Under the pieces are notes generated by a model. The model was not told the DNA's origin and did not search any database. It saw only the letters and a list, made by a program, of their open reading frames with translations. Source: an uncultured Clostridia bacterium (lineage in GTDB: Bacteria; Bacillota; Clostridia; Oscillospirales; Acutalibacteraceae). Taken from it: 64,000 nucleotides of DNA. The stretch is taken from assembly GCA_944384985.1 (NCBI GenBank), contig CALWVM010000008.1, positions 1 to 64,000 on the forward strand, given 5' to 3'. Shown here one piece after another: positions 51,758-60,550 of the stretch (positions within the stretch are counted from its first letter, which is position 1; every line of letters starts with the position of its first letter). The translations under genes were made by a program, and so were the position numbers.

Positions 51758-53107
51758 TTGAAGCGTGCTTTTTCTTTTTTTCTGGCGGTCGTGCTTCTGC
51801 TTTGCACCTGTATCCTGCCGAGCTTTGCCGCCTTCAACTCTTCTTTGAACACCAGCGCCGACATTGTTCTGCTTCTCAACCGCGACAGCGGCACCGTGAT
51901 CTTTGATAAAAACGCAGACAAGGTCACGGCGCCCGCTTCACTGACCAAAATCACGACCGCGATCGTTACGATCCAAAACTGCCAGGATTTGGACACGGTC
52001 GTGACCGTCAAGCAATCCTCTCTGGACGCAATCGCCGGCACGAACAGCTCGACTGCAGGCCTGCTTGCAGGCGAACAGCTTACGGTGCGCCAGCTTTTAT
52101 ACTGTCTGCTTGTGCGCAGCGCCAACGAAGCGGCAGTCATCCTTGCCGACTATATCGGCGGCGGCTCCGTTTCCGCTTTTGTGCAGATGATGAACGACTA
52201 TGTCCAGTCCATCGGCTGCGAAAACACGCATTACGTCAACCCCCACGGCTTGGACGCCGAAGGGCATTATTCCACCGCACGCGACCTTGCGGTGATTACG
52301 GAACACGCGCTCGAGCTGCCGCTGTTTTCGGAGATCGTCAACACCGTCAGCTACACCCTGCCCGCAACCAACAAAAGTCCCGAGCGCAACCTGCTTTCGA
52401 CAAACTGGTTAATCAATCCGAATTTCAAAACATACTACTGCGAATATGCCGCCGGCGTCAAAACCGGTTCGACTTCCGACGCCGGGCGCTGCGTCATTTC
52501 CACGGCAAGCAAGGACGGCTACAACTACCTTGCGGTGGTCATGGGCGCGCCGTATGAGGACGTCAACGGTGACGGCAACCCGGACAACTGCGCGTTTCTC
52601 GAATGCAAAAAGATTTTTGAGTGGGCGTTCGACAATCTGCGCCTGACGAAAGTTGCCGACCCCACGCGCATCGTGACTGTGGTGGACGTGCGGCTCTCGC
52701 GCGATGCCGACCATGTGCGCCTGGTGCCCGAATCCGAGGTGACCGCGCTCGTGCCCGTGGGCAACGATGAAAACAGCGTGCTCATTGAGGCCATCCCCGA
52801 AGAGACGCCGACCGTCGTGGACGCGCCGATCAAAAAAGGTGACGTACTCGGCAAGGCGCGCATTCTCTATGCGGAAGACGAGATCGCAACGGTAAATCTG
52901 GTCGCCGCAGAGGATGTGGATGTGAGCATTCTGCTGTATCTCGGCAACGGGATCAGCAAGCTGTTCCACTCCACGGTGTTCCTGATTGTTTTCGCGCTGG
53001 TGCTTTTGGTGCTCGCCGTTTATATCGGGCTGATTATACGGCACAACCGCCAGAAAAAGCGTCGAAGAGCCCCGAAAACGATAAAGAATTTCCGAAATTT
53101 AAAGTGA
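51758..53107 (+). CDS. dacF: D-alanyl-D-alanine carboxypeptidase (DacF-like, PBP5 family)
   Basis: Membrane-anchored wall enzyme that removes the terminal D-Ala of peptidoglycan stem peptides. The 449-residue protein has a Sec signal peptide (1 to about 24, ending PSFAAF), the serine nucleophile motif SLTK (61-64), SAN (121-123) and KTG (235-237), all intact. A C-terminal beta domain follows, then a membrane anchor (about 408-430) and a very basic tail (RHNRQKKRRRAP). Start is TTG 51758 with AGAGGTG 7 bases upstream. The ATG-rich extension upstream has no site. ybaK follows 10 bases after the stop. Confidence 0.94.
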   Translation: MKRAFSFFLAVVLLLCTCILPSFAAFNSSLNTSADIVLLLNRDSGTVIFDKNADKVTAPASLTKITTAIVTIQNCQDLDTVVTVKQSSLDAIAGTNSSTAGLLAGEQLTVRQLLYCLLVRSANEAAVILADYIGGGSVSAFVQMMNDYVQSIGCENTHYVNPHGLDAEGHYSTARDLAVITEHALELPLFSEIVNTVSYTLPATNKSPERNLLSTNWLINPNFKTYYCEYAAGVKTGSTSDAGRCVISTASKDGYNYLAVVMGAPYEDVNGDGNPDNCAFLECKKIFEWAFDNLRLTKVADPTRIVTVVDVRLSRDADHVRLVPESEVTALVPVGNDENSVLIEAIPEETPTVVDAPIKKGDVLGKARILYAEDEIATVNLVAAEDVDVSILLYLGNGISKLFHSTVFLIVFALVLLVLAVYIGLIIRHNRQKKRRRAPKTIKNFRNLK

Positions 53108-53117
53108 GGTGTTTCCC

Positions 53118-53597
53118 ATGGCGAAAGGTGTTCCGAAAACCAATGCCATGCGCATACTCGACCGTGAGGGCGTCGAGTACCGTGTGCACACCTATCCGCA
53201 TGACGGCGGGGCGGTGGACGGGATGCGCGTCGCCGAGCTGCTGGGCACGGATGCGCGCCGTATTTTTAAAACGCTTGTAACGCAGGGCAAAAGCGGACAG
53301 CACTATGTGTTTGTGATCCCCGCACCTGCGGAGCTGAACTTGAAAGCCGCGGCAGCGTGCGTCGACGAAAAGCATGTGGAGATGCTGCACGTCAAGGACC
53401 TTTTGCCCACAACGGGCTATGTACGCGGCGGATGCAGCCCCGTCGGGATGAAAAAAGCGTTCCCGACTGTGATCGACCGCTCGGCGCAGGACTTTGAAAC
53501 GATCATCGTCAGCGCCGGGAAGATCGGCGTGCAGGTAGAGCTTGCACCCGGCGATCTTTCGAAAGCCGCGAACGCGAAGTTTGCGGAGATTACTTGA
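53118..53597 (+). CDS. ybaK: Cys-tRNA(Pro)/Cys-tRNA(Cys) deacylase YbaK
   Basis: A 159-residue trans-editing enzyme that hydrolyses cysteine mischarged on tRNA-Pro. The pattern PKTNAMRILDREGVEYRVHTYPHD, IFKTLVTQGKSGQHYVFVIPA and LLPTTGYVRGGCSPVGMKKAFPT with the conserved GGCSP is the YbaK/EbsC signature; the catalytic Lys lies in FKTL. GAGGTG at 53105-53110 gives the start at 53118. It is co-transcribed with dacF and ends at a strong palindromic terminator. Confidence 0.95.
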   Translation: MAKGVPKTNAMRILDREGVEYRVHTYPHDGGAVDGMRVAELLGTDARRIFKTLVTQGKSGQHYVFVIPAPAELNLKAAAACVDEKHVEMLHVKDLLPTTGYVRGGCSPVGMKKAFPTVIDRSAQDFETIIVSAGKIGVQVELAPGDLSKAANAKFAEIT

Positions 53598-53611
53598 ATA
53601 ATATAAGAACT

Positions 53612-53646
53612 GCCCCCGCATCGATCGATGCGGGGGCGGTATTTCT
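53612..53646. terminator. Palindromic terminator between ybaK and the DUF5696-like gene
   Basis: GCCCCCGCATCGA and TCGATGCGGGGGC are adjacent (53612-53637) and form a self-complementary hairpin that can serve both strands; TATTTCTTT follows on the plus strand. Confidence 0.8.
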
Positions 53647-53670
53647 TTGCACTTCTTTTTCACGCGCCCG

Positions 53671-55935
53671 TCAGTTCACGCGCAGGCACGACATCGGCGA
53701 AACGGTGATGGAATTCACAGTGACCGCTTCATCCGTATAATTGAAATACAGCGTAATGCTGTTGTTATATTCTGTGCAGTAAACACCCTCCTGGACTTCG
53801 TAGTGCGACGTCATGCGCGCATCCTGCAGGTCACCAAGCGTCTGTGCTGCCGTCAGGTAGTTTTCCGCGGCGGTGTTGATCTGCGTCTCGTAATGATACA
53901 GTGCGTCGATCGCCTCGTTGCCCGTCGCCGTATAGATCCACGCATAGCTCGGGATGGCGCCGTATTCCAGCGACTTTAAGAACGCTGTCTCCGTGTCCTG
54001 TGCAATATTGATCGGCCGGAGCGCATAGGTCACTGCCCCGTGCAGCACCATCTGCACGAACGGTACGGATGCATAGCCGTCGGTCTCGGGATACGCCGCC
54101 GCGCTTGGCAGGTTCACCACAATGTCGGCATCCTTGAGCAGATAGGCGTTGCCTGTGTCGACCATAAGCGTCCGCCCGGCGGCAAGGGTCGCCGCCTGTG
54201 CCTGCAAAAGTCCCGCGGCGACGGTGCGCGTGTTGCCTGCGCTCGAATAATCGGAATAGAGCGTACTGCCCGCATCGGCTATGCAGTAGCCGCTGAAGGC
54301 ATAACTGTGAAAATCATTGACAAAGTCGTCCACGTTCTCGCTGATTTCATTTTGGCGCAGCAGATAGCGCGTGTGCTGTGCGCCGCCCACAAAGCCCGTG
54401 AACATGTTGCCGACATCCATCGTCATTGTATCGCCTGTGATGCTTTCGGCGGCATAAGCGGACTTTCGCGCACTGCGCCTGCCGAACGAGGCGATATCCA
54501 CATCCAGATATACAGAGAACTGCTGGGTCTGCGCATATTGCAGCAGCGATTCCAGTTCCTTCCGGCTGCCGAGCTTACCCAGAAGGTCGCTGCTTTTCAA
54601 AAGACCCTGCGACGTTGCGCCGTCCAGTGCACCGACAGCGCGCAGATACACATTATCGACGCTTTTCGCTTTCAAAAGGCGCAGGAGTTCCTGCATTTGC
54701 GTGTAATCCGTCAGCGTTTCACTGCGGTTTGGGTTGTTCTTAGCCGCCGCGCCGTAGGCGGTCAAAAGCAACGGAAGCGTTTCGGGCACGCTCGCCGTCT
54801 GCGAAGGCAGCACGCCGTTGCGGATGAGCACCTCGCGGCAGGCGGCCGCCATGCCGGAGTAGCCTGCGTTGCGGTTGGACAAAAAGCGATAGCAGACCCC
54901 GATTTCCCCGGTGTATGCGTTGCCGGTATAGAACGTTTGGTCGCCGTCCTCCCCCAAAAGGGCGGTGTCCGTCACGCAGAACGTCGGGCCGACGCGGTTG
55001 TAAAGCTCTTCCTCGGCGGCGCGGTGCGACGTGATGCGCGAAATGGCATCGCCGCTTTCAATCACGGCAACGAATGCGCTTTGCCCGCGCTTCATGCCGT
55101 ATGCGGGCAGTACGGCAGGGGCAAACCGGATGCTGCCATCCGCCGAAGCTGCCTGTTCCCCGAGGGCGGCGTCCGCACCGTAAGTCACAAAGGTCTTTTC
55201 GGTGTAGGCGTCTGCCGAAGTCCCCGAAATGGACTCGGTTGCGCCGCTGCCGTCGGGCAGCAGCATATAGTCCCCGTCGGCGGCGGAATCCGTTGCGCCG
55301 AACCAGTCGAGCAGCGTCAGGCTTTCGAGCGTATAGCCTGCGCTCACCAAAATGTCCCCACAGTCCACTTTGACGCGCAGCGTGCCGTCTTCCAGGGTGA
55401 ACGCCACGGTGACGGAAACATACAACTCGCCCGCCGGGACTTCCTCAAACGTACCCGCAGCGATTTCGCTGCTCAGCGCCATGTCATACGTCAGTTCCAT
55501 GCCGGTCTGCGTTGGATTGAACGCTGCGGAGCCGAACGCCACGGCATTGTCCTGTGAATTGAGGGTATACACCGTGCTGCCGTTCGACACCTGCACTGTA
55601 ACGACGGCGGCCTGCACCTCGGCGCCGTCCGTCCGCGCGGCGGGGAGCGCCTGCCACATGGTGCCCGTGTTCGTTTCGCGCACGGCGGCGGAATCCGTCA
55701 CGCTGTCGTAATACAGCTCGATAAGCCCCGAGCTCATCACATAGATCAGATTCTGCGAATCGGTATGATGCGCTTCTGCACCGGCATACTGCGCGGCTTC
55801 CACGGTGCGCGAGCCGACGTCCAGCTTCTGCGCGCCAGCGCCCGTGCCGCAGCCGGAAAGCAGCAGCAAAAGTGCCGCAAGCAGCGCGCCTGTGCGCAAG
55901 GCGCCGCTTCGTTTGGTCTTTTTGGAGGGTGACAT
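53671..55935 (-). CDS. DUF5696-like surface lipoprotein
   Basis: A 754-residue lipoprotein with signal peptide and lipobox LLSGCGTG (Cys29). It then has a beta-rich domain, YMLLPDGSGATESISG-like loop and a barrel-like middle (VYLRAVGALDGATSQGLLKS, YSVYLDVDIASFGRR) with features of the DUF5696 family: GMKRGQSAFVAVIESGDAISRITSH, and the ending ENSITLYFN-type beta strands. It probably binds or processes a cell-surface or dietary glycan, as do related GH66-like proteins, but the active residues are not certain. ATG 55935 follows AGGAGAA. It stands alone, convergent with ybaK and divergent from thrS. Confidence 0.75.
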   Translation of the reverse strand: MSPSKKTKRSGALRTGALLAALLLLLSGCGTGAGAQKLDVGSRTVEAAQYAGAEAHHTDSQNLIYVMSSGLIELYYDSVTDSAAVRETNTGTMWQALPAARTDGAEVQAAVVTVQVSNGSTVYTLNSQDNAVAFGSAAFNPTQTGMELTYDMALSSEIAAGTFEEVPAGELYVSVTVAFTLEDGTLRVKVDCGDILVSAGYTLESLTLLDWFGATDSAADGDYMLLPDGSGATESISGTSADAYTEKTFVTYGADAALGEQAASADGSIRFAPAVLPAYGMKRGQSAFVAVIESGDAISRITSHRAAEEELYNRVGPTFCVTDTALLGEDGDQTFYTGNAYTGEIGVCYRFLSNRNAGYSGMAAACREVLIRNGVLPSQTASVPETLPLLLTAYGAAAKNNPNRSETLTDYTQMQELLRLLKAKSVDNVYLRAVGALDGATSQGLLKSSDLLGKLGSRKELESLLQYAQTQQFSVYLDVDIASFGRRSARKSAYAAESITGDTMTMDVGNMFTGFVGGAQHTRYLLRQNEISENVDDFVNDFHSYAFSGYCIADAGSTLYSDYSSAGNTRTVAAGLLQAQAATLAAGRTLMVDTGNAYLLKDADIVVNLPSAAAYPETDGYASVPFVQMVLHGAVTYALRPINIAQDTETAFLKSLEYGAIPSYAWIYTATGNEAIDALYHYETQINTAAENYLTAAQTLGDLQDARMTSHYEVQEGVYCTEYNNSITLYFNYTDEAVTVNSITVSPMSCLRVN

Positions 55936-56041
55936 AGGGGGTTCTCCTATATTTCGATGTTTTTCTGTCGCAATCAGTATAGCATAGTTTCCCGCAAATT
56001 TCCAGTCCCTTTGCAAAGGCGGGCGTCTTCGAAAATAGGGG

Positions 56042-56070
56042 TTGATTTTTCGTGCGGGGATAGCTATAAT
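56042..56070 (+). promoter_or_regulatory. Promoter of the thrS T-box leader
   Basis: TTGATT (56042-56047), 17 bases, TATAAT (56065-56070). It drives the leader RNA described next. Confidence 0.75.
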
Positions 56071-56094
56071 ATGGTATACAAGAACAATACCGCA

Positions 56095-56336
56095 AATCGT
56101 TGACGGAGCCCGACGGCTTTACAACACGCTTTCCCAGAGAGTCCGCGCCGCGGCTGCAAGCGCGGGCAGAGCGCAAAAGCCCGACACCCCTCCCGAGTGC
56201 GCGCCGCAAAGCTATGCCGTTAAGGCGCGCCGTTTTGCCGCGTTAAGGCTACCTTGAGCGGGCGCGCTGCGCCAATTTGGGTGGAACCGTGGAATGTGAG
56301 CATTTCATCCCTGTTTTGGGATGAAATGCTTTTTTA
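56095..56336 (+). promoter_or_regulatory. T-box riboswitch, threonine specifier ACC
   Basis: Stem I shows the conserved AGAGAG and GCTGCAAG-type bases (about 56136-56163). The specifier loop reads GAC-ACC-CC-TCCCGAG, giving ACC (Thr) at 56186-56188. The T-box sequence TTGGGTGGAACCGTGG (56277-56292) pairs with uncharged tRNA-Thr acceptor end to form the antiterminator. The competing terminator is AGCATTTCATCCC (56299-56311) with GGGATGAAATGCT (56318-56330) and TTTTTT. Together these show that thrS rises when charged tRNA-Thr is scarce. Confidence 0.92.
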
Positions 56337-56396
56337 TTTCAGGTTCTGTTCCAGTTTATTCCGGTTTATTCGTTCCTGAGTATAAGGAGGATCATT

Positions 56397-58307
56397 ATGT
56401 TGAACATTACGCTCAAAGACGGTTCGGTCAAAAGCTTTGAAACTCCCGTGACCGCCGCTGAAGTCGCCAAGAGCCTCGGCATGGGGCTTTACAAGGCGGC
56501 GTGTCTTGCCAAAATCGACGGCAAGACGTGCGACCTGCGCACCGAGATCACAAAAGACTGCACGTTGGAAATCCTGACCTTTGACGACGAGGACGGCCGG
56601 CGTGCGTTCCGCCACACCGCTTCGCATATTTTAGCGCAGGCGGTCAAGCGGCTGTACCCCGAAACGAAGCTCGCCATCGGTCCCGCGATCGACAACGGGT
56701 TCTATTATGACTTCGATTCCGAGACGGTCTTTACGCCGGAAGTGCTTACCAAAATCGAAGCCGAGATGAAAAAAATCGTCAAGGAAGACCTGCCGCTCGA
56801 ACGCTATACGCTCTCGCCCGAAGAGGCGCTGCGGCGCATGGAGGAAAAGGGCGAGGCCTACAAAGTCGAGCTCATCCAAGAACACGCGGAGAAAAACGAG
56901 CCCATTTCGTTTTACCGCCAGGGCGAATTTGACGAGCTTTGCGCCGGCCCGCACCTGATGTCCACGGGCCCTGTCAAGGCGTTCAAGCTGACCTCCTGCA
57001 CGGGCGCGTACTGGCGTGGCGACGAGCACAACAAAATGCTCCAGCGCATTTACGCGACGGCATTCCCGAAGCAGTCCGCGCTCGACGAATACCTTGCGCG
57101 CGTGGAAGAGGCGAAAAAGCGCGACCACCGCAAACTCGGCCGTGAGCTCAAGCTGTTTGCTTTGATGGATGAGGGTCCGGGCTTCCCGTTCTTCCTGCCG
57201 AAGGGCATGATCCTCAAAAACACGCTGATCGATTATTGGCGGCAGATCCACACCCGGGAAGGGTATGTGGAAATTTCGACCCCGATGATGCTCAACCGTC
57301 AGCTTTGGGAGACCTCCGGCCACTGGGAGCACTACAAGGAGAACATGTACACCACCGTCATTGACGGCACGGATTTCGCCATTAAGCCGATGAACTGCCC
57401 GGGCGGGCTGCTCGTCTACAATTCGGAGCCGCACTCCTACCGCGACCTGCCCATCCGCATGGGTGAACTGGGGCTTGTGCACCGCCACGAAAAATCCGGC
57501 GCGCTGCACGGGCTGATGCGCGTGCGCTGCTTCACGCAGGATGACGCGCACATCTTCATGACGCCCGACCAGATCACCGACGAGATCAAAGGCGTTGTGC
57601 GCCTTATTGACGAAGTTTACACGTTGTTCGGCTTCAAATACCACGTAGAGCTGTCCACCCGTCCCGAGGACTCCATGGGCAGCGACGAGGATTGGGAGAT
57701 GGCGACCGAGGGACTTCGCAAGGCGCTTGACGAATTGCAGCTGCCGTATGTCGTCAATGAAGGCGACGGCGCGTTCTACGGTCCGAAGATCGACTTCCAT
57801 CTGGAGGACTCTTTGGGCAGGACCTGGCAGTGCGGCACGATCCAGCTTGATTTCCAGCTGCCGCAGCGCTTCGAGGCGGAATACATGGGCGCGGACGGCG
57901 AAAAGCACCGCCCGATCATGATCCACCGCGTGGTGTTCGGCTCCATTGAACGCTTTATCGGCATCCTCATCGAGCACTTTGCCGGCGCGTTCCCGCTGTG
58001 GCTCTCGCCCGAGCAGGTGCGCATTCTCCCGATTGCCGACCGCCACGCCGCGCGCGCCGAAGAGATCCGCAAAATCCTGTTTGAGCACGGCATCCGCGCC
58101 GAAGTGGACGCCCGCAGCGAAAAAATCGGTTATAAAATCCGCGAAGCACGCCTGCAGCGCCTGCCGTACTGGCTTGTGATCGGCGACAAAGAGGTCGAGG
58201 ACGGCTCGGTCTCCGTTTCGCACCGCGGCGAAGGCGACATCGGCACATTTTCGCTTGACGCGCTGCTTGCACGTTTGGAAGAAGAAATCCGTACCAAGGC
58301 AAAATAA
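56397..58307 (+). CDS. thrS: Threonyl-tRNA synthetase
   Basis: Charges tRNA-Thr; 636 residues, as usual. The N-terminal TGS domain (ITLKDGSVKSFETPVTAAEVAKSLG) is followed by the editing domain with RRAFRHTASHILAQAVKRLYPE (the conserved His pair), CAGPHL and SCTGAYWRGDEHN. The catalytic domain has motif 2-type sequence VHRHEKSGALHGLMRVRCFTQDDAH and motif 3 LHRVVFGSIERFIGILIEH. A C-terminal anticodon-binding domain ends it. AAGGAGG fixes ATG 56397. Expression is under the upstream Thr T-box. A phosphoesterase gene begins 12 bases later. Confidence 0.97.
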   Translation: MLNITLKDGSVKSFETPVTAAEVAKSLGMGLYKAACLAKIDGKTCDLRTEITKDCTLEILTFDDEDGRRAFRHTASHILAQAVKRLYPETKLAIGPAIDNGFYYDFDSETVFTPEVLTKIEAEMKKIVKEDLPLERYTLSPEEALRRMEEKGEAYKVELIQEHAEKNEPISFYRQGEFDELCAGPHLMSTGPVKAFKLTSCTGAYWRGDEHNKMLQRIYATAFPKQSALDEYLARVEEAKKRDHRKLGRELKLFALMDEGPGFPFFLPKGMILKNTLIDYWRQIHTREGYVEISTPMMLNRQLWETSGHWEHYKENMYTTVIDGTDFAIKPMNCPGGLLVYNSEPHSYRDLPIRMGELGLVHRHEKSGALHGLMRVRCFTQDDAHIFMTPDQITDEIKGVVRLIDEVYTLFGFKYHVELSTRPEDSMGSDEDWEMATEGLRKALDELQLPYVVNEGDGAFYGPKIDFHLEDSLGRTWQCGTIQLDFQLPQRFEAEYMGADGEKHRPIMIHRVVFGSIERFIGILIEHFAGAFPLWLSPEQVRILPIADRHAARAEEIRKILFEHGIRAEVDARSEKIGYKIREARLQRLPYWLVIGDKEVEDGSVSVSHRGEGDIGTFSLDALLARLEEEIRTKAK

Positions 58308-58319
58308 GGAGGCAGCCCC

Positions 58320-59930
58320 ATGGCAAAAGCACCGCTGACGGTAACGGTGATTACAGATACCCATTACTATGCAAAATCCACCGGCACTTCCGGCAAGGCG
58401 TATGAAACGGCGAACGCCAAAAGCCAGATGCCCTTAGAGCGTGCCGAAGAGATCCTCGACGCGGCGTTCCGCCAAATTAAAGAGGACAAGCGCACCGACA
58501 TCGTGCTGCTCTCCGGCGACACCACAAGCAATGGCGAATACGATTCGCATGACGGCATTATCCGTATGCTGCGGGACTTAAAAGCCGCGGGCAAGCGCGT
58601 GTACGTCCTTACCGCCACACACGATTTCCAGGACGACGGCCAGACGAATTCCTATGTCGGTGACGTTAAGGTGAAAATCCCCGCCGCAAAGCGCGAGGAG
58701 CTTTATGAGATGTACCGCGAATTCGGCCCGGACGAGGCACTTTCCGTCCATCGCGAAAGCATGTCCTACGTCGTGCAGCTGCAAGAGGGCTACCGCCTGT
58801 TTGCCATCAACGACGACCGCAACGGCACGGGCAAAAGCGGTATTTCGGACGACTGCTACAAATGGCTTTGCGAACAGGCGGAGGATGCGCGCAAAAACGG
58901 CCAGTTCATCCTCGCCATGACGCACCACCCGCTCATCGCCCCCTCCCCCATTTACGCGCTTATCGGCAAGAACGATATGCACGGCGACTTCGACATCCGC
59001 CGCGAGCAGTATGCCGACATGGGCATCCAGTTTATGCTCACCGGCCACACGCACATCCACCACATCGACAAAATCGAAAGCAAGCGCGGCAACACGCTGT
59101 ATACGATTTCCACGGCGGCGACCATCGGCTACCCTGCGCCGATTCGCACGGTCGTGGTCGACGAGGCGGCGGGCATTGTTTCCACAACGACCGATTTCAT
59201 CACCGAAAAGGTCAATTTTGACTTGAAAGGGCAGACGCTGCAGGAATACCTCAAAAACCAGATGGTCGGCATGGTGCGCGATATGGTGAAAGCCGCGGCC
59301 GGCGACACGCATAAGTTCGCCGACATGGCGACCTCCATCAGCATCAAAAAGAAGGTCATCTACAAATACGGCTGGCTCATCAAACCGATTGCGAAATTCC
59401 TCAACAAACTGACCATCGGCAAAGTCGCCAAGTGGACAAGGAAGGAAACGGGTCTTGCTCCCGAGGAATACGCGGACATCGCAGACAAATCCGTTGTGGA
59501 TTTTATCGTGGACATGGTCACGAACCTCTACGGCGGCGAGGACATGTATTCCCCCGACGACCCGGCATACAAGATCACCATGGGCTTTTTGTCCATTCTG
59601 GATTCGATTTTTGCGGCACTGCACATCAAGGTGCGCAAGCTGCTGAAGGTCTCGGATTCGCTGTGCGATTTCGTCGAGCCGCTGCTGCACAACGCGGGCA
59701 TTCCCTCCTACAACGCGGTTCTGCCGATCATGCCCTATTACGAAGAAGGCGAGCAGGCGCCGCCCAAGAAGGAATCTGAAGAAAAACCCGCACGCAAAAA
59801 GAGCAAAAAAGGCGTGCCGATTGTCATCATCGGGATCGTTGCACTCATCATTCTGCTCATCCCGCTGCTTTTGGTTCTGGCGATTGGTTTCATCGTAAAT
59901 CAAGTGCGCTACGGCAGGTTTATGAAGTAA
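58320..59930 (+). CDS. Metallophosphoesterase with C-terminal membrane anchor
   Basis: A 536-residue protein with an N-terminal phosphoesterase domain (VTVITDTHYYAKS, VLLSGDTTSNGEYDSHDGIIRML, TATHDFQDD, AMTHHPLIAP and LTGHTHIHHIDK) and no N-terminal signal. A central helical region of about 170 residues follows, then a charged Lys/Glu linker (EEKPARKKSKKG) and one hydrophobic segment near the end (IVIIGIVALIILLIPLLLVLAIGFIV), so it is anchored by its C-terminus with the enzyme facing the cytoplasm. I do not know its substrate. It is 12 bases after thrS, hence likely transcribed under T-box control. Confidence 0.82.
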   Translation: MAKAPLTVTVITDTHYYAKSTGTSGKAYETANAKSQMPLERAEEILDAAFRQIKEDKRTDIVLLSGDTTSNGEYDSHDGIIRMLRDLKAAGKRVYVLTATHDFQDDGQTNSYVGDVKVKIPAAKREELYEMYREFGPDEALSVHRESMSYVVQLQEGYRLFAINDDRNGTGKSGISDDCYKWLCEQAEDARKNGQFILAMTHHPLIAPSPIYALIGKNDMHGDFDIRREQYADMGIQFMLTGHTHIHHIDKIESKRGNTLYTISTAATIGYPAPIRTVVVDEAAGIVSTTTDFITEKVNFDLKGQTLQEYLKNQMVGMVRDMVKAAAGDTHKFADMATSISIKKKVIYKYGWLIKPIAKFLNKLTIGKVAKWTRKETGLAPEEYADIADKSVVDFIVDMVTNLYGGEDMYSPDDPAYKITMGFLSILDSIFAALHIKVRKLLKVSDSLCDFVEPLLHNAGIPSYNAVLPIMPYYEEGEQAPPKKESEEKPARKKSKKGVPIVIIGIVALIILLIPLLLVLAIGFIVNQVRYGRFMK

Positions 59931-59954
59931 AGTTCCGACACATACAAAAAGCAT

Positions 59955-59996
59955 ACAAAAACGGGATACCGCAGAACAGCGGTATCCCGTTTCGCG
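59955..59996. terminator. Terminator after the thrS-phosphoesterase unit
   Basis: AAACGGGATACCGC (59959-59972) and GCGGTATCCCGTTT (59979-59992) form a 14-bp stem; flanks are A-rich on the left and U-containing on the right. Confidence 0.82.
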
Positions 59997-60049
59997 TGTT
60001 AAAAAGCCAAACCGTCATTAAAGCTATACAAAGCACTTCATGCAAACAG

Positions 60050-60190
60050 CGTATGCGCCGCCCCGGGGAACCCCCGGCGAGGCTTCCCCCTCCTGCGCTT
60101 CTTATTCGGAAGAGAGTTCCGCGTTCTGCGGAACGCGGCCAAAGGCTCTGCCTTTGGAATCCGCGATTTTTTGTAAAAAATCGAGTAAAA
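60050..60190. repeat. Hairpin-rich intergenic element
   Basis: Between the terminator above and azlD lies a stretch with three successive inverted repeats: GTTCCGC/GCGGAAC (60116-60134), CCAAAGGC/GCCTTTGG (60139-60157) and CGATTTTTT/AAAAAATCG (60164-60183). The first two carry loops of 3-5 bases. The spacing and GC-rich head resemble short dispersed repeats of Clostridia, but only one copy is visible here, so the repeat status is not shown by this window. Confidence 0.4.
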
Positions 60191-60214
60191 CTTTTGTCCG
60201 TTTTCCAGTCTATC

Positions 60215-60550
60215 TTAAAACACAAACTGCACGAGCAGCATATAGCAGACCGTCCCGCCCGCGATGGACAAAAGCATCTGCTTTTTCCACAAATGCAGCA
60301 GAACCACCACAACGATGGCGATGAGTTCCGGGATCCCGTGGCTTCCCGAAAGGACGCTTACATTCCGCAGGCAGTACACGACCAGAAGCCCAAACACCGC
60401 CGCAGGCAGGACCTTGCCTAAATATTGCAGATATTTCGGCGTGGGTTTGTCCGCCGGGAACAGCAGGAACGGCAAAAAGCGCGTGAGCATCGTGCCGAGC
60501 ACGACCATCAGAACGGTCACAAACTGTTGGGAAAGCGTCATGGAGCTCAT
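60215..60550 (-). CDS. azlD: Branched-chain amino acid transport small subunit, AzlD family (second pair)
   Basis: A 111-residue membrane protein of three to four helices with AzlD features: [23 protein letters not shown], then [22 protein letters not shown], and a late [19 protein letters not shown]. It is coupled to the second azlC by an ATGA overlap. This pair shares only the general family pattern with the azlCD at 20.6-21.6 kb, and its azlD is shorter at the N-terminus. Confidence 0.9.
   Translation of the reverse strand: MSSMTLSQQFVTVLMVVLGTMLTRFLPFLLFPADKPTPKYLQYLGKVLPAAVFGLLVVYCLRNVSVLSGSHGIPELIAIVVVVLLHLWKKQMLLSIAGGTVCYMLLVQFVF

Noticed and set aside
54040..55557. 505-codon plus-strand frame opposite the DUF5696-like lipoprotein
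   Set aside because: Arg/Gly/Val-rich shadow with no start site; the minus strand has a signal peptide and lipobox.
56631..58364. 577-codon minus-strand frame opposite thrS
   Set aside because: Antisense shadow of thrS, with no site and no recognisable domain.
60116..60183. CRISPR-like repeats
   Set aside because: The three inverted repeats differ from one another and no regular spacer spacing exists.
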